64,000 nt of DNA from Comamonas testosteroni ATCC 11996 (GCF_000241525.1 NZ_AHIL01000011.1:1-64000), one strand, 5' to 3'. Positions 28,034 to 37,980 are shown, counted from the stretch's first letter. Notes: generated by a model not told the origin, from the sequence alone. Program-made: numbers and translations.

Positions 28034-28057
28034 GGGGGAGACGGTAGTCGACGACAG

Positions 28058-28091
28058 AAAAAAGCCCGCTTACCTCAAGGCCAAGCGGGCT
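28058..28091 (-). terminator. Rho-independent terminator after fabB
   Basis: On the minus strand a nine-base stem AGCCCGCTT/AAGCGGGCT is followed by a run of T (A run at 28058-28063 on plus). It lies 22 bases past the fabB stop and separates fabAB from gmhB. Confidence 0.88.
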
Positions 28092-28112
28092 CGCGATCCA
28101 GGACTCCGGCGC

Positions 28113-29336
28113 TTACTGCCCTTCCCAGCGCTTGAGCACCAGGGAAGCATTGGTGCCGCCAAAGCCAAAGCTGTTGGACAGCACGGTCTTGAGTTCAGCA
28201 TCGCGGGTCTGGGTGACCAGAGGCATATCGCCCAGCAGCGGATCGGGTGTATCCACGTTCACGGACCCTGCGATAAAGCCCTTGTTCAGCATGATCAGGC
28301 AGTAAATCGCCTCTTGCACACCGGTCGCGCCCAGTGAGTGGCCGGTCAGCGACTTGGTGGACGAGAACGCCGGCACCTGGTCGCCGAACAGCTCGCGCAT
28401 GGCACGAACTTCCTGCATATCGCCCACGGGGGTCGATGTGCCGTGGGTGTTGATGTAGTCGATGGGCGCATCCACGGTTTCCATGGCCTGCTTCATGCAG
28501 GCGATGGCGCCGTCGCCCGAAGGGGCAACCATGTCCTCACCGTCGCTGGTGGCGCCAAAGCCCACCACTTCGGCCAGGATGTTGGCACCGCGCGCCAGCG
28601 CATGATCAAGGCTTTCCAGCACCACGGCACCGCCGCCGCCGGCGATCACAAAGCCGTCGCGGTTGGCGTCGTAGGCACGCGATGCCTTCTCTGGCGTCTC
28701 GTTGTACTTGCTGGACATCGCCCCCATGCCGTCGAACAGCAGCGACATGCCCCAGGACAGCTCTTCGCCGCCGCCGGCAAACATCACATCCTGCATGCCC
28801 CAGGCAATCTGCTGGGCCGCGGCACCGATACAGTGGGCCGAGGTGGAGCATGCCGAGGTGATGGAGTAGTTGATGCCCTTGACCTTGAAATTGGTTGCCA
28901 GGCAGGCCGACACCGTGGAGCTCATGCAGCGTGTGACCTGATAAGGGCCCACTCGGCGGATGCCCTTTTCACGTAGCGTATCGGCTGCCTCGATCTGATT
29001 GGCGGGCGATCCGCCGCCCGAGCCCATGATCAGACCGGTGCGCGGGTTGCTCACCTGCTCGGGTGTGAGACCGGCTTGCTTGATCGCGTCCTCGAGAGCG
29101 ATCTGCGAATAAGCCGCAGCATCACCCATGAAGCGCAACTGCTTGCGATCAATGCGTGCTTCGATATCGATCTCGGGAATGCCTGCCACCTGCGAGCGCA
29201 TGCCCAGCTCCGTGAACTGGGGCATGGCCTTGATGCCGCTCTTGCCCTCGCGCAGCGAGGACTCCACGGTTGCCAGGTCATTGCCGATGCACGAGACAAT
29301 GCCCGCGCCGGTGATCACTACCCGCTTCTTGCTCAT
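28113..29336 (-). CDS. fabB: 3-oxoacyl-ACP synthase I
   Basis: 407 residues. The catalytic triad falls exactly where E. coli FabB has it: Cys 163 ([11 protein letters not shown]), His 298 ([10 protein letters not shown]) and His 333 ([12 protein letters not shown]). It elongates acyl-ACP, including the cis-3-decenoyl-ACP made by FabA, and so is needed for unsaturated fatty acids. Its start overlaps the fabA stop by four bases (ATGA), giving the classic fabAB unit; a strong terminator follows. Confidence 0.97.
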   Translation of the reverse strand: MSKKRVVITGAGIVSCIGNDLATVESSLREGKSGIKAMPQFTELGMRSQVAGIPEIDIEARIDRKQLRFMGDAAAYSQIALEDAIKQAGLTPEQVSNPRTGLIMGSGGGSPANQIEAADTLREKGIRRVGPYQVTRCMSSTVSACLATNFKVKGINYSITSACSTSAHCIGAAAQQIAWGMQDVMFAGGGEELSWGMSLLFDGMGAMSSKYNETPEKASRAYDANRDGFVIAGGGGAVVLESLDHALARGANILAEVVGFGATSDGEDMVAPSGDGAIACMKQAMETVDAPIDYINTHGTSTPVGDMQEVRAMRELFGDQVPAFSSTKSLTGHSLGATGVQEAIYCLIMLNKGFIAGSVNVDTPDPLLGDMPLVTQTRDAELKTVLSNSFGFGGTNASLVLKRWEGQ

Positions 29337-29857
29337 GCTGCCGTTCCCTTGGCATCACCTTCACGCAGGAACAGACCCACGCGCAGGTCATTGGCCACGT
29401 AAATTTCCTTACCGTCGGCCAGCAGGCGTGCGTCGCCGATGGCCATGTTCAGCTTGCGCTTGATCACTCGCTTGATATCAATTTCATATGTCACGAGTTT
29501 GACATCAGGACCTACTTCACCTGTGAACTTGACTTCACCTGCCCCCAGGGCGCGGCCGCGACCCGGCAAACGCAGCCAGGTCAGGTAAAAGCCGATCAGC
29601 TGCCACATGGCGTCCAGACCCAGGCAACCGGGCATGACGGGGTCGCCACGGAAGTGGCAATCAAAGAACCACAGGTCGGGCTTGACGTCCAGTTCCGCAA
29701 CAATCTTGCCCAGACCGTGGGCACCGCCGTCCTCGGAGATATGTGTGATGCGATCGAACATCAACATGGGAGGCAGGGGCAGACGTCCGCTATCGGCACC
29801 AAACAGCTTGCCTTCGCCGGACGCGATCAGTTGTTCGTAGGAAAAAGATTCAGCCAT
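29333..29857 (-). CDS. fabA: 3-hydroxydecanoyl-ACP dehydratase/isomerase
   Basis: 174 residues, standard length. Active-site His 68 ([12 protein letters not shown]) and Asp 82 ([12 protein letters not shown]) match the E. coli pair H70/D84. It dehydrates and isomerises 3-hydroxydecanoyl-ACP, the branch point to unsaturated fatty acids. First gene of fabAB; the 219 bases upstream, before lnt, should carry its promoter, but I could not assign one. Confidence 0.97.
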   Translation of the reverse strand: MAESFSYEQLIASGEGKLFGADSGRLPLPPMLMFDRITHISEDGGAHGLGKIVAELDVKPDLWFFDCHFRGDPVMPGCLGLDAMWQLIGFYLTWLRLPGRGRALGAGEVKFTGEVGPDVKLVTYEIDIKRVIKRKLNMAIGDARLLADGKEIYVANDLRVGLFLREGDAKGTAA

Positions 29858-30076
29858 TCTCTCAATTGCTCCGCGGCAGCCTGTGCAAGCTACCTGTTAC
29901 TCTGTATTTTGGGTGACGGGACCCGCGCCCGCTGCGCGCGCCCACTGCGGGCGGTACAACCGGGGATTATCAAGGCTCGCAGCCCTACCCGGGACACAAT
30001 ACCCGTTTTCAGGCCCAAGACTCTGCCACAAATGCCACAGCCGCTTCTGTCAACGTGGCTTATTCCGTGCGCGTCA

Positions 30077-31720
30077 CTACGCCTTCCCTGGTCTTTTCGA
30101 CGACCGCCAGGCCAGCGCGCAGAGCGCCAGGCACAACAGCGTCAGAGGCAACAGACCCAAAGCATGCACCCAGCGCGCATAAGGCGTCAGCCCGTCGCGC
30201 CCCTGAACCCGGCCCTGCAACACCGCACGTTCGAATGGCGCCAGTGCTTTCACCACTTGCCCCTTGTGATCAATCACCACTGTGGCCCCGGTGTTCGTTG
30301 CGCGCAACATGGGGCGCTCGAACTCCAACGCCCGCATTCGGCTGATGGACAGATGCTGATCGATGGCCACGGAGTCGCCAAACCAGCCGATATTGCTCAG
30401 ATTGACCAGCACCGTGGGTGCAGTCGCCGCATTGCCGAAATGGGCCGCAAGCTCTTCGCCAAACAGGTCTTCGTAGCAGATATTGGGCGACAGTCGCTCA
30501 CCCGCCCAGCTCATGGAAGGCTGGCCCAGTGCGCCGCGATTGAAGTCGCCCAGCGGAATGTTCATGAGATCGGTGAACCAGCGGAACATGGGCGGAATGA
30601 ACTCACCAAACGGCACCAGATGGTGCTTGTCGTACTGATAGGCCTGAGTCTGCCCCGGCAACCAGCCTTCAACCGTATTGGTAAAGCCCTTGTCCCAATT
30701 GCCCAGCGGAAGGCCCACCAGAGCCGCGCGGCTGGATTCCTTGGCGGTAAAAGGTGCGCGCACAAAGTCCAGATAGCCTTCGGGAAGCTGCTGTGGCAGC
30801 AGGGGAATGGCTGTCTCAGGTGCCACCACCAGCTGGGCCCTGGCGTCATGCAACTGCTGGGCATACCAGCGCAGTGCCACCACCACGCCCGAGCCCATTT
30901 CAAACTTTTCATCCTGAGGAATATTGCCCTGCAGCAGCTCCACGCTCATACCGGACTGCTGACCAGGTGCTTCAATGGCAGCATCACGCGACCACCACAG
31001 CCCGCCCCAAACCAGACCCAGGGTCACAGCAGATGCAAGAGCCGGCTTGAATTTCAGCACCACCGACCTGGTCTGCATGCGCCACACCAGCAGCGCCAGC
31101 CAGGCCGCAGCCCAGGCCGCCACAAAACCCGTGCCGTAAACGCCCATCCAGCGCGGCAGCACGGCCAGCGGGCCCTCCACATGGGCATAGCCGCCTGCAC
31201 CCCAGGGAAAACCGGTCCACAGCCAACCGCGCGCCAGCTCGGCCAGCGTCCATATTGCAGCAAAGACCATCGTTGACATTGCATCCGGCGTCCTTGCCAA
31301 ACGCTTGAAGCACCATGCAGCCGCGGCGTAATAGCCCCCCAGAAAGCCCGCCAGCGCCAGCACTGCAGCTACGGCCAGCGGCGCCGCCAGCCCGCCATAG
31401 GTGTGCATCGAGATAAACAGCCACCAGAAGGTAGCCACAAGCCATGCCGTGCCAAACAACCACGCCCGGCCGGCCGCCTGAGCAGCGCAGCGGGCTGCCA
31501 ACAGCGCATGAACCAGCACCGCCAGCGACAGAATCTGCAGCCACCACAGCGGACGACCATAGCCTCCGACTAGGCTCAACCAACCGTCGCCCTGGCCACG
31601 AGCCCATGGCCAGGCCAGGGAAAGCGCTTGCAGACTGCCTGCAATCACCAGCAAAAGCCGGTGCATCCAGCCTTGGGGCCTGACAGCAGCAATCTGAACG
31701 GAAGAGGCAGTGGTGGTCAT
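30077..31720 (-). CDS. lnt: Apolipoprotein N-acyltransferase
   Basis: 547 residues from the ATG at 31720; upstream ATGs (to 31807) are possible because no clear ribosome site decides. The N-terminal half has about six membrane helices and the C-terminal half is a nitrilase domain with the catalytic Glu (VAPETAIPLLP), the YDKHHLVPFGEF segment and the Cys (SPNICYEDLFGEE). It adds the third acyl chain to lipoproteins in the inner membrane. Downstream of corC with a 152-base gap; the corC-lnt pair is common in proteobacteria. Confidence 0.94.
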   Translation of the reverse strand: MTTTASSVQIAAVRPQGWMHRLLLVIAGSLQALSLAWPWARGQGDGWLSLVGGYGRPLWWLQILSLAVLVHALLAARCAAQAAGRAWLFGTAWLVATFWWLFISMHTYGGLAAPLAVAAVLALAGFLGGYYAAAAWCFKRLARTPDAMSTMVFAAIWTLAELARGWLWTGFPWGAGGYAHVEGPLAVLPRWMGVYGTGFVAAWAAAWLALLVWRMQTRSVVLKFKPALASAVTLGLVWGGLWWSRDAAIEAPGQQSGMSVELLQGNIPQDEKFEMGSGVVVALRWYAQQLHDARAQLVVAPETAIPLLPQQLPEGYLDFVRAPFTAKESSRAALVGLPLGNWDKGFTNTVEGWLPGQTQAYQYDKHHLVPFGEFIPPMFRWFTDLMNIPLGDFNRGALGQPSMSWAGERLSPNICYEDLFGEELAAHFGNAATAPTVLVNLSNIGWFGDSVAIDQHLSISRMRALEFERPMLRATNTGATVVIDHKGQVVKALAPFERAVLQGRVQGRDGLTPYARWVHALGLLPLTLLCLALCALAWRSSKRPGKA

Positions 31721-31872
31721 AGGAATCAACGGGTACCAACAAAACACCCAACCGGGTGGTTGGGTGAATTCAAGCATACGAGGTATCGGCAGGCCTTGCG
31801 CAAACAAAGAGGCACAACCGGTATTTCCACCGGCATCACACCAGGCCTGACCCGGATTTGCGCAAATCGCGA

Positions 31873-32754
31873 TCAGTTGCGAACAAGGCTGTCCGGCGAA
31901 GGATCGCGCACCACCTTGAACCAGCGCACCGCGCCGCCCTTGGTGTGGAGTACGGTGAACTCCAGCCCGCCCAGATGAATCTGCTCGCCGCGCTTGGGCA
32001 TATGACCGATCTCATGGGCGATCAATCCACCAATCGTGTCGAACTCGGCATCGGGGTCGCTGGCATGCAGCGAGGTCTCGAACTCCTCGCTCACATGCTC
32101 GATGCTGGCATCTCCCGCGACGCGATAGCTGTTGTCGGCCAGGGCAAAGATATCGCCCTCATCCTCGGGGATGTCGAACTCATCCTCGATCTCGCCGACG
32201 ATTTCTTCCAGCACATCCTCAATCGTCACCAGGCCGGCCACACGGCCGAACTCGTCGATGACGACGGCCAGATGGTTGCGATTGGCGCGAAACTCGCGCA
32301 GCAGGTCGTTCAAGCCCTTGCTCTCGGGCACGAAGACCGCCGGGCGCACCAGAGCGCGGATATTCAGGGTTGGAGAGCGCTGCAGCTTGAGCAAGTCCTT
32401 GGCCATGAGAATGCCAATGATGTTCTCGCGTTCGCCCTGGTAGACCGGAAAGCGCGAATGCGCCGTGGTGAGAACCTGGTGCAGGATTTCTTCGTACGGA
32501 GCGTCGATATTGATGAGATCCATGCGTGGCGCAGCCACCATGACTTCCCCGGCGCTCATGTCGGCCATTCGGATCACGCGCTCCAGCATGACGCGGGACT
32601 CGGTGCCGATGACCTGGTTGTCTTCGGCTTCGGCCAGGGTTTCGATCAGTTCATCAGGAGATTCCGGTGCCGGATGGATGAACTCAGCCACCTTTTGCAG
32701 GAAGCTTCGCTTGTCTTCCTTCTCGGGAAGGCGCGCAGGATGGGGGTCAGACAC
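31873..32754 (-). CDS. corC: CorC-type CBS-domain transporter-associated protein
   Basis: 293 residues: two CBS domains (about 70-190; VMVAAPRMDLINIDAPYEEI and AVVIDEFGRVAGLVTIEDVL) and a C-terminal CorC/HlyC domain (GDIFALADNSYRVAGDASIE). There is no membrane segment, so it is the soluble CorC (YbeX) form next to lnt rather than the CorB-like membrane form. It is implicated in magnesium/cobalt efflux and, in E. coli, in ribosome-related functions. 188 bases with no gene separate it from the upstream GNAT gene. Confidence 0.93.
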   Translation of the reverse strand: MSDPHPARLPEKEDKRSFLQKVAEFIHPAPESPDELIETLAEAEDNQVIGTESRVMLERVIRMADMSAGEVMVAAPRMDLINIDAPYEEILHQVLTTAHSRFPVYQGERENIIGILMAKDLLKLQRSPTLNIRALVRPAVFVPESKGLNDLLREFRANRNHLAVVIDEFGRVAGLVTIEDVLEEIVGEIEDEFDIPEDEGDIFALADNSYRVAGDASIEHVSEEFETSLHASDPDAEFDTIGGLIAHEIGHMPKRGEQIHLGGLEFTVLHTKGGAVRWFKVVRDPSPDSLVRN

Positions 32755-32942
32755 TGTCTTGGAGTGCAGGACGTGCGGTAGTCAAACAAGTCCCCAAGAA
32801 TAACGGATTGTGTTGACAGACGGCTTGCTAGCTCACAAAAGCCATGACCAGCTGTCACCGAGGCCGCTCGGTCAAAGCTATTTTGATAGCTGCGTGCACT
32901 TGTCTCTATTGGGCTGCAGCATTGCCAGCTTCACAAGCCAGC

Positions 32943-33665
32943 TTACTCGCCCGACTTGTGACGGCCTTCCTGCACACCCTTGCGCACTTCCTGCACGCCG
33001 GCCAGGAAAGCCCAGAAATTGACAGCCTGCTTCTTGAGCTGGTAGTCCATCTCGCCCAGGTGCTCCGTCACCAGCTCGCTGACATGGGTCTCGAAGTCGG
33101 CAGGCGGCAGCTCCAGATAGGCTTCGGACTCCGAGCCTTCTCGCTTGACCGTGGCGCCCGCATTGCGGGCGATCTTGAGCATGGCCGTATTTTCGGACAG
33201 CGCATGGATGAACATCATGCTCACGTTCTTGCTGCGTGCATGCAGCACGGCACGCTCGAACAAACGCGCCCCCAGACCCTTGCCACGTGCACTCTTGAGC
33301 ACGGAGACACCAAACTCCGCGCATTTCTCATGCTCGGGGTGGCCGGCAAACGCCAAATGCGCCATGGAGATCAATTCCAGGCGGCGGTTGAAGATGCCGA
33401 AGATATCGTCGCGATCGAAATTGAGCTGCTCGACATAGCGGCGCACCTGCTCATCGTTGGCCGCATAGCCAAAGCGCAGATAGCGGTCCCGCGCATCCAG
33501 CTTGAGCAGATGCTTGATGATGCGGTCGCGATGGCGCGGACTCAGCGAACGGATGGGAACCAAGGACGGCGAGCGACGCTCGGCGCCATGGGACTTGCCC
33601 ATGTCTCGCAGCCAGCCGGAGCCGGCCTGCCAGGGCGATTTCAACCAGTCTTTGGGGAGGTTCAT
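32943..33665 (-). CDS. GNAT-family N-acetyltransferase
   Basis: 240 residues with one GNAT domain at about 60-200. The acetyl-CoA loop is KSARGKGLGARLFERAV near residue 130, and LDARDRYLRFGYAANDEQVR is a conserved N-terminal motif seen in the GNATs next to acyl-CoA or polyamine genes in betaproteobacteria. The C-terminal 50 residues are charged. Substrate unknown and the neighbours do not help. The gene is monocistronic in appearance, 143 bases from the Lrp regulator stop. Confidence 0.85.
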   Translation of the reverse strand: MNLPKDWLKSPWQAGSGWLRDMGKSHGAERRSPSLVPIRSLSPRHRDRIIKHLLKLDARDRYLRFGYAANDEQVRRYVEQLNFDRDDIFGIFNRRLELISMAHLAFAGHPEHEKCAEFGVSVLKSARGKGLGARLFERAVLHARSKNVSMMFIHALSENTAMLKIARNAGATVKREGSESEAYLELPPADFETHVSELVTEHLGEMDYQLKKQAVNFWAFLAGVQEVRKGVQEGRHKSGE

Positions 33666-33808
33666 AGCCTGAAATATAGGTAAAAACCCGAGGTTTCACA
33701 AGCCACATGTTGCATTGCAACAATCCTGTAAGGATTTTCCGCTAATTCAACACCTTAGCTCCTGTTTCCAGCTAGGTCATGGTCCGTATGAAGGACTCCC
33801 CTGAAGGT

Positions 33809-34291
33809 CTACAGCGGCACGGCCGTCGTGACCTTGACCCGATCCATGACAAAGCTGGTTTTGCAATCCTGCACACTGGGGTGTTTGAGCAGGGTATCCA
33901 TGATGAATCGACTGTAATGCTGCATGTCTGCCACCACCACCCGCAGCAGATAGTCCATCTCGCCGGTGAGGGAGACGCACTCCACCACCTCGGGCCAGGT
34001 CTGCACGCTGGCGCGGAACACATCCATGGGGTTGCGCTTGCTGGTTTCGGTGTATTTTTCCAGACGCACATTGATATAGGCAGTCAGCCCCAGGCCCACA
34101 GTCTCGGGCTGCACCAGAGCCACATAGCGGTCGATGACACCGTTTTCCTCCAGACGCTTGACACGGCGCAGCACGGCACTGGGTGACAGGCCGACCTGCT
34201 CCCCGATGACGTCATAAGTTTCTCGGCCATTGGCCTGCAATCGGCGCAAAATCGCCTTATCCAGTTTGTCGATGGTGTGCATGGGACTCAT
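33809..34291 (-). CDS. Lrp/AsnC-family regulator divergent from hppD
   Basis: 160 residues with an N-terminal HTH (LDKAILRRLQANGRETYDVI, then GLSPSAVLRRVKRLEENGVI) and a C-terminal RAM/AsnC ligand domain (VVECVSLTGEMDYLLRVVVAD). An alternative ATG at 34282 would shorten it by three residues. Divergent from hppD across 219 bases full of short repeats, it is probably the activator of the phenylalanine/tyrosine genes, as Lrp-type PhhR-like and HpdA-like regulators are in relatives. Ligand unknown; an aromatic amino acid or 4-hydroxyphenylpyruvate is likely. Confidence 0.9.
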   Translation of the reverse strand: MSPMHTIDKLDKAILRRLQANGRETYDVIGEQVGLSPSAVLRRVKRLEENGVIDRYVALVQPETVGLGLTAYINVRLEKYTETSKRNPMDVFRASVQTWPEVVECVSLTGEMDYLLRVVVADMQHYSRFIMDTLLKHPSVQDCKTSFVMDRVKVTTAVPL

Positions 34292-34325
34292 GGCGGCAGA
34301 TTATAAAAACAGCGCAGTTTTTATT

Positions 34326-34424
34326 AATGGTTAACCCTTTATAACCATTTAAATTGCACGAAATCGATTTTTCATGCAATTTTCATGCATCAAGCTGTTT
34401 GCAGCCAAGGCATTTTTGCATGAA
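34326..34424. promoter_or_regulatory. Repeat-rich operator region between Lrp gene and hppD
   Basis: An inverted repeat AATGGTTA/TAACCATT spans 34326-34349. Two direct copies of TTTTCATGCA lie at 34369-34378 and 34380-34389, 11 bases apart (about one helical turn), and an inverted TGCATGAA occurs at 34417-34424. Such phased half-sites suit an Lrp-type octamer. Confidence 0.6.
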
Positions 34425-34510
34425 GCTTGTTCGCGCCCTGCCCTACAGTGCATCCATCGTCGACACCTGTTCTTCATGTGTTGCAGCCCTACCCGATGGA
34501 GACCTCTGCC

Positions 34511-35632
34511 ATGAACGCCCCACTGCCCCAAAGCAACGCCAGCCCATTCCAGACTTGGGACAACCCCATGGGCACGGACGGCTTCGAGTTCGTCGAATAC
34601 GCCGCCCCCGATCCCGTGGCCATGGGTCAGCTGTTCGAGCGCATGGGCTTTCAGGCCATCGCCAAGCACCGCCGCAAGAACGTGACCCTGTATCGCCAGG
34701 GCGAGATCAACTTCATCATCAATGCAGAGCCCGACAGCTTTGCCCAGCGCTTCGCGCGTCTGCACGGCCCCAGCGTCTGCGCCATCGCCGTGCGCGTCAA
34801 TGACGCCAAGTACGCCTACGAGCGCGCTACCTCGTTGGGTGCCTGGGGCTATGCCCAGCAAGCCGCCCCCGGTGAACTGAGCATTCCCGCCATCAAGGGC
34901 ATTGGCGACTCCCTGATCTATTTCATCGACAAATGGCGCGGCAAGAATGGCGCCAAAGACGGGGACCTGGGCAATATCAGCTTCTTCGACGTGGACTTCG
35001 AGCCCCTGCCCGGTGCCGATCTGCACCCCGAGGGCCTGGGCCTGACCTATATCGACCACCTGACCAACAACGTCTATCGCGGCCGCATGGCCGAGCTGGC
35101 CGAGTTCTACGAGCGCATCTTCAACTTCCGCGAAATCCGCTACTTCGACATCGAAGGCCAGGCCACAGGCGTCAAGAGCAAGGCCATGACCAGCCCCTGC
35201 GGCAAGATCCGCATTCCCATCAACGAGGAAGGCAACGACAAGGCCGGCCAGATCCAGGAATATCTGGACATGTACCACGGCGAAGGCATACAGCACATCG
35301 CGCTGGGCTCGACCAATCTCTACGACACCGTGGACGGTCTGCAGATGAACGGCATCAAGCTGCTGAACACCAGCGAGACCTATTACGAGCTGCTGCCCAA
35401 GCGCATCCCGGACCTGCAGGAGCCCATTGCCGAGCTGCTGGCGCGCAATATCCTGGTGGACGGCCAGCCCGGCGAGCTGCTGCTACAGATCTTCAGCGAA
35501 AACCAGCTGGGCCCCATCTTCTTCGAGTTCATCCAGCGCAAGGGCAATAGCGGCTTTGGCGAGGGCAATTTCAAGGCCTTGTTCGAAACCATGGAGCTCG
35601 ACCAGATGCGCCGCGGCGTGCTCAAGACCTGA
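34511..35632 (+). CDS. hppD: 4-hydroxyphenylpyruvate dioxygenase
   Basis: 373 residues from the ATG at 34511 (MNAPLPQSNASPFQTWDNPM); an ATG 15 bases upstream is possible. The iron ligands of the family are His 183 (YIDHLTNN), His 262 (IQHIALGS) and Glu 339 (FFEFIQRKG). It turns 4-hydroxyphenylpyruvate into homogentisate in tyrosine breakdown. Divergent from the Lrp regulator. Homogentisate dioxygenase genes are not in the window. Confidence 0.97.
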   Translation: MNAPLPQSNASPFQTWDNPMGTDGFEFVEYAAPDPVAMGQLFERMGFQAIAKHRRKNVTLYRQGEINFIINAEPDSFAQRFARLHGPSVCAIAVRVNDAKYAYERATSLGAWGYAQQAAPGELSIPAIKGIGDSLIYFIDKWRGKNGAKDGDLGNISFFDVDFEPLPGADLHPEGLGLTYIDHLTNNVYRGRMAELAEFYERIFNFREIRYFDIEGQATGVKSKAMTSPCGKIRIPINEEGNDKAGQIQEYLDMYHGEGIQHIALGSTNLYDTVDGLQMNGIKLLNTSETYYELLPKRIPDLQEPIAELLARNILVDGQPGELLLQIFSENQLGPIFFEFIQRKGNSGFGEGNFKALFETMELDQMRRGVLKT

Positions 35633-35874
35633 GTCGCTTCCGGAGCCGATCATGCGCCACCCCGCCCAGCACCTGCCACTTGCGCTCGCTTGCCGCGTGG
35701 CCGGCCTGGGCTCTGGTGCTACGACTTGCCTCAAAAAGATACCAATGGTTACCACTCCGTCAAACGGACCATGTGGCGATCGCTTTCCGTCCCTATACTT
35801 TCCGTCATGCTGCACTGCCGCATCCACGCATGGCGTGAGTCGGCGCGGCCAGCTTCAACGCCCGGAAGGATCAA

Positions 35875-36954
35875 GTGTCGCGCCCCCATCAGCCCCCCGC
35901 TACAGCCCCAGAGGACTGCAGAGCACCGAGGCTGGACGCGCCCGTGCTTTCCCGTCGTCAGGCCCTGTCGCTGGCGGTGGCCTCCGCGACTACCTTGATC
36001 GCGAGCAACGCGCATGCGGCCAGGGATGCCAGCGCCCTGCCGTCGAATTCCAGCCGCAGCCGCAACGAACTCTCTCTGATCGTGCCCTATACAGCGGGCG
36101 GCCCGCTGGACCGTTCAGCGCGCAAGCTGACGCAGGAAACCACGGCCCTGGGCAACATCAATGTGCTCAATGTCGCGGGCGAGGGGGGAGCCACGGGCGC
36201 AGCCATGGTGGCCAGGGCGGGAGCGCGCGAGCCCATGCTGCTGATGGGCGCCGTGGCCACCCATGCCATCCTGCCCTGGCTCAACCCCCAACTGCCCTAC
36301 GATCCGCTGCGCGACTTTCAGCCGCTGATACTCGTGGCCCGCATGCCTCATGTGCTGGTCATGCGCAGCGAGCTGGCCATGCAGTGGCGCATCTACACGC
36401 CCGAAGATTTGCTGCGCTTCATGTCCAAGCACCGGCAGCCCCTGCGCTATGCCTCGGCGGGCAACGGCAGCATCGGCCATATCGCGGGCCAGTGGTTCCA
36501 GTCGCTGACCCAGGTTCCGCTGCAGCACCTGCCGTTTGGCGGAGCCAGACCGGCTCTGTCGGCCCTGCTCGAGGGCACGGCCGATCTGATGTTCGACAAC
36601 ATCGCCTCGGCCCTGCCCCATCTGCGCGCCGGCAGGCTCAAGGCCATTGGCGTGACCTGGCGCTCGCCGCTGCCGGCTCTGCCGGAGGTGCCCAGCCTGG
36701 ACGACAGCATCAAGGGCATGAATCTGAGTACCTGGTTCGGCATCTTTGCCACTGCCGGCATCGCGGACAGCCAGGCCAAACGCTGGTCGGACGCTTTTGC
36801 CCAGACGCTGCAAAGGCCCGATATACAGCAGTACTTCGACGCCATGGGCGTGGTGCGCGACGACCTGCGTCTGCAGGACTTTGCCCGTCTGGTGCAGTCC
36901 GAGCATGCGCGCTACGGACAGCTCGTCAAGCGCGCCCAGATACAGATGCACTGA
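35875..36954 (+). CDS. Tripartite tricarboxylate transporter (Bug/TctC) receptor
   Basis: 359 residues from a GTG start with a strong GGAAGGA ribosome site six bases upstream. A twin-arginine-style signal is visible (SRRQALSLAVASATTLIASN, then AHA), preceded by an unusually long polar stretch. The mature part follows the Bug pattern: IVPYTAGGPLDRSARKL, YASAGNGSIGHIAGQ and LPFGGARPALSALLEGTADL. It should bind a small organic anion in the periplasm. It lies between hppD and phhA without membrane partners, so an aromatic acid or amino acid derivative is a context-based guess. Confidence 0.88.
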   Translation: MSRPHQPPATAPEDCRAPRLDAPVLSRRQALSLAVASATTLIASNAHAARDASALPSNSSRSRNELSLIVPYTAGGPLDRSARKLTQETTALGNINVLNVAGEGGATGAAMVARAGAREPMLLMGAVATHAILPWLNPQLPYDPLRDFQPLILVARMPHVLVMRSELAMQWRIYTPEDLLRFMSKHRQPLRYASAGNGSIGHIAGQWFQSLTQVPLQHLPFGGARPALSALLEGTADLMFDNIASALPHLRAGRLKAIGVTWRSPLPALPEVPSLDDSIKGMNLSTWFGIFATAGIADSQAKRWSDAFAQTLQRPDIQQYFDAMGVVRDDLRLQDFARLVQSEHARYGQLVKRAQIQMH

Positions 36955-37048
36955 GCCAGCTTTCGGCTCGCTTCTCCTTTTCCCTGCTGCGCCCCGGCCA
37001 CGAGCTTCGGCCGCAGCCTTCGCGACCCCTCATCTCAGGGAGTGCCTT

Positions 37049-37933
37049 ATGAACAGCATCCAGAACAGCACCGCCATGACCGGCGGCATCGGCGCGGCCC
37101 CCGTCGTCTACGGCCAGTCCGATCGTCCACCACGCGGCGACTACACGCGTGCCCATGCCGACTACACCTGCACGCAGGACTATGCCGCCTATACCGAGGC
37201 CGAGCATGACACCTACCACCGCCTCTACGAGCGCCAATCCGCGCTGCTGCCGGGTCGTGCCAGCCAGCATTTCATCGACGCCCTGCCGTCGCTGGGGGCC
37301 AAGGAGCGCATTCCGCGCTTCGAGGAAGTCAACGAACGACTGTTCAAGGCCACGGGCTGGGAGATCGTCGGCGTTCCGGGTCTGATTCCCGAGGTGCCGT
37401 TCTTCTCGCTGCTGGCTCAGCGCAAATTTCCGGTCACCGACTGGATACGCAAGCCCGAGGAGTTCGAATACATCGTCGAGCCCGACATCTTCCACGACCT
37501 CTTCGGCCATGTGCCGCTGCTGTTCAACCCCGTCATGGCCGATTTCATCCAGGCCTACGGACAGGGCGGCCTCAAGGCCGCCGAGCTCGGCGCCTGCGAG
37601 ATGCTGTCGCGCCTGTACTGGTACACGGTGGAATTCGGCCTGATCCGTGAGAGCGGTGGCGTACGCGCCTATGGCGCAGGCATCCTCAGCTCCGTGGGCG
37701 AGCTGGAGTACAGCGTCAACAGCCCGCAGCCGCATCGCCTGCCACTGCAGCTGGAGCGCACCATGCGCACGCTCTACAAGATCGACACCTATCAGCAGAC
37801 CTATTTCGTGATCGACGACATGCCCCATCTGCTGAACCTGGCCGATACCGACTTTGCGCCTCTGTATGAGCAGCTGCGTCAGCTGCCCACCATTGGTGCC
37901 AAGGAGTTGCTGCCAGGCGAACAGCTGATTTAG
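37049..37933 (+). CDS. phhA: Phenylalanine 4-monooxygenase
   Basis: 294 residues from the ATG at 37049; the open frame continues upstream into the Bug gene without support. The iron ligands His 149 and His 154 (HDLFGHVPLL) and Glu 195 (YWYTVEFGL) keep the same spacing as H138/H143/E184 of the Chromobacterium enzyme. It uses tetrahydropterin to hydroxylate phenylalanine to tyrosine, feeding HppD two genes away. No pterin carbinolamine dehydratase (phhB) follows, unlike Pseudomonas. A terminator lies 48 bases past the stop. Confidence 0.96.
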   Translation: MNSIQNSTAMTGGIGAAPVVYGQSDRPPRGDYTRAHADYTCTQDYAAYTEAEHDTYHRLYERQSALLPGRASQHFIDALPSLGAKERIPRFEEVNERLFKATGWEIVGVPGLIPEVPFFSLLAQRKFPVTDWIRKPEEFEYIVEPDIFHDLFGHVPLLFNPVMADFIQAYGQGGLKAAELGACEMLSRLYWYTVEFGLIRESGGVRAYGAGILSSVGELEYSVNSPQPHRLPLQLERTMRTLYKIDTYQQTYFVIDDMPHLLNLADTDFAPLYEQLRQLPTIGAKELLPGEQLI

Positions 37934-37980
37934 TCAGCGGATGTATACCGGCTCGGGCCCCGGCAAGCGCGAGTCCATGC

